Of a DNA stretch of 7,076 nucleotides, positions 6,419-7,076 are shown one piece after another. The notes beneath the pieces are model-generated. The model was given only the letters and a program-made list of their open reading frames with translations. It had not been told where the DNA came from and searched no databases. Position 1 is the first letter of the stretch; each line of letters opens with the position of its first letter. The DNA is from Anaerolineales bacterium (lineage in GTDB: Bacteria; Chloroflexota; Anaerolineae; Anaerolineales; Villigracilaceae): the NCBI GenBank assembly GCA_020847355.1, contig JADLCG010000212.1, forward strand, positions 1-7,076. The letters run 5' to 3'. The translations under genes were made by a program, and so were the position numbers.

Positions 6419-6940
6419 TAACTTAACTACTGCAGTTTTCACATCTTCCGCAAAGTATAACAACTCGCGCTGATGTTTGGATAGATAACTTTCAAAGTCG
6501 TTGAAGAGCTGATTAAAAGTGGACTGCCAACCGCTCCCAATCAGCGTGAGCGGTCTGGGCGGTAAGGCTTCGGTGATCATTAAATTCCACATCAACGAAA
6601 TTTCAGTGAGCGTGCCTGCGCCGCCGGGCAAAGCGATTGCCGCGTCGCAACCCTGAATCAAACCCGCCAAGCGTTCCAGCAAAGTTTGCATTCTGCGTTC
6701 TTCTTTGACCCATTGATTAGGCTTAGACTGGCGCCACTCTTCAAGATCAATGCAGATAACGCCAATCACATGTCCGTTGGCTTCGTAAGCGCCGCGTGAG
6801 ACCGCTTCCATCGTACCCATGTATCCGCCCGTGAGCACAACATGCCCAGCCTCGGCAAGTAATTTGCCAAGTAAACGCGCTTCTGCATAAGCCGCCGTTC
6901 CTTCTTTTGGTTGTGCGCCGCCAAATATCGTTACGTTCAT
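6410..6940 (-). CDS. LOG-family Rossmann protein (TIGR00730-like phosphoribohydrolase)
   Basis: A 176-residue protein of the LOG/lysine-decarboxylase-like family. Characterised members release the base from nucleoside 5'-monophosphates, giving ribose 5-phosphate (the plant cytokinin-activating reaction); many bacterial members have unknown roles. The N-terminus NVTIFGGAQP (2-11) is the nucleotide-fold strand, GGYMGTMEAVSRGAYEANG (38-56) is the conserved glycine-rich segment, and PGGAGTLTE (105-113) matches the family active-site signature PGGxGTxxE. The second signature, usually an Arg-Lys pair, appears here as EERRM (80-84), so activity is likely but the variant differs. Length is typical. 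The ATG at 6940 gives the complete conserved N-terminus; its ribosome site is weak (GAAGA directly before the ATG, GGGA further up). It precedes proS by 73 nt on the same strand; no functional link is evident. Confident on family, moderate on reaction. Confidence 0.88.
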   Translation of the reverse strand: MNVTIFGGAQPKEGTAAYAEARLLGKLLAEAGHVVLTGGYMGTMEAVSRGAYEANGHVIGVICIDLEEWRQSKPNQWVKEERRMQTLLERLAGLIQGCDAAIALPGGAGTLTEISLMWNLMITEALPPRPLTLIGSGWQSTFNQLFNDFESYLSKHQRELLYFAEDVKTAVVKLEN

Positions 6941-6964
6941 TCTTCAACATCCCAATTCTTTTCT

Positions 6965-6999
6965 AAAATAAAAACGGCTCGCCAAGTCTGGGAGCCGTT
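6965..6999 (-). terminator. Intrinsic terminator of an upstream minus-strand gene
   Basis: On the minus strand AACGGCTC (6999-6992) pairs perfectly with GAGCCGTT (6980-6973) around an 11-nt loop. The stem is followed directly by TTTATTTT, a classic rho-independent layout. The plus strand has A-rich sequence before the stem and no T-run after it, so the signal works leftward. It should end a gene whose last codons lie at the right edge, and it sits only about 25 nt before the LOG-like start codon. Confidence 0.78.
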
Positions 7000-7038
7000 G
7001 TGGGTACAGTAAAACAAACCTAGCCAGACAGGGAAGAT

Positions 7039-7076
7039 TTATAAATTCGCGGGCTTGGGTTCGGGATTAATTTCAT
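7039..7076 (-). CDS. Possible C-terminal end of an upstream gene, cut by window edge
   Basis: On the minus strand the frame entering at the edge reads EINPEPKPANL and stops at TAA (7041-7039), about 40 nt before the terminator. The composition looks like a hydrophilic protein tail. A second frame entering at the edge is also open for 18 residues and stops at TAG (7022-7020); the third frame is closed at once. The terminator implies that a gene ends here, but which frame is right cannot be decided from so short a piece, and no family can be named. Confidence 0.3.
   Translation of the reverse strand, partial: EINPEPKPANL

Noticed and set aside
1..7076. tRNA, rRNA, IS element, phage or defence system
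   Set aside because: No cloverleaf, transposase, integrase, att-like repeat or known defence motif was seen; the window is almost fully accounted for by six metabolic or housekeeping genes and short spacers.

Overview
This window reads as an ordinary chromosomal stretch from a bacterium. All six recognisable genes lie on the minus strand, so transcription runs from high to low coordinates. The best taxonomic guess is Chloroflexota, probably Anaerolineae. It rests on an archaeal/eukaryote-type prolyl-tRNA synthetase with a C-terminal zinc-binding tail, the style of the acetyl-CoA synthetase, moderate GC content and AT-rich spacers with short tandem repeats. This is inference from protein character; no 16S or marker comparison was possible.

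Layout in transcription order (right to left). At the right edge (about 7020-7076) there may be the last codons of an upstream gene, followed by a clear intrinsic terminator (6965-6999). Next come a LOG/TIGR00730-type Rossmann protein (6410-6940) and proS (4897-6336), 73 nt apart. After an 87-nt spacer full of repeats comes a two-gene unit only 6 nt apart: a 457-residue fusion of a helical-repeat region to a small alpha/beta hydrolase (3436-4809), then a PuuB-like FAD-dependent amine/amino-acid oxidoreductase (2149-3429). A universal stress protein (1575-2006) has its own consensus -10 box. Last is acs, the AMP-forming acetyl-CoA synthetase, with a good sigma70-like promoter and Shine-Dalgarno; 480 codons are visible and the C-terminal part runs off the left edge.

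The functions are mostly housekeeping: prolyl-tRNA charging, acetate activation to acetyl-CoA, nucleotide or base salvage (LOG-like), stress response, and an oxidase/hydrolase pair of unknown substrate. No phage, IS, CRISPR, tRNA or rRNA feature was seen, and nothing that looks like a defence or biosynthetic system.

Two things go beyond routine annotation. Three separate intergenic spacers each carry a degenerate tandem array with a 7-nt period but a different core sequence, always at the 3' end of a gene; one can fold into a nested hairpin and one runs into a stop codon. The helical-repeat/hydrolase fusion is also an uncommon architecture.
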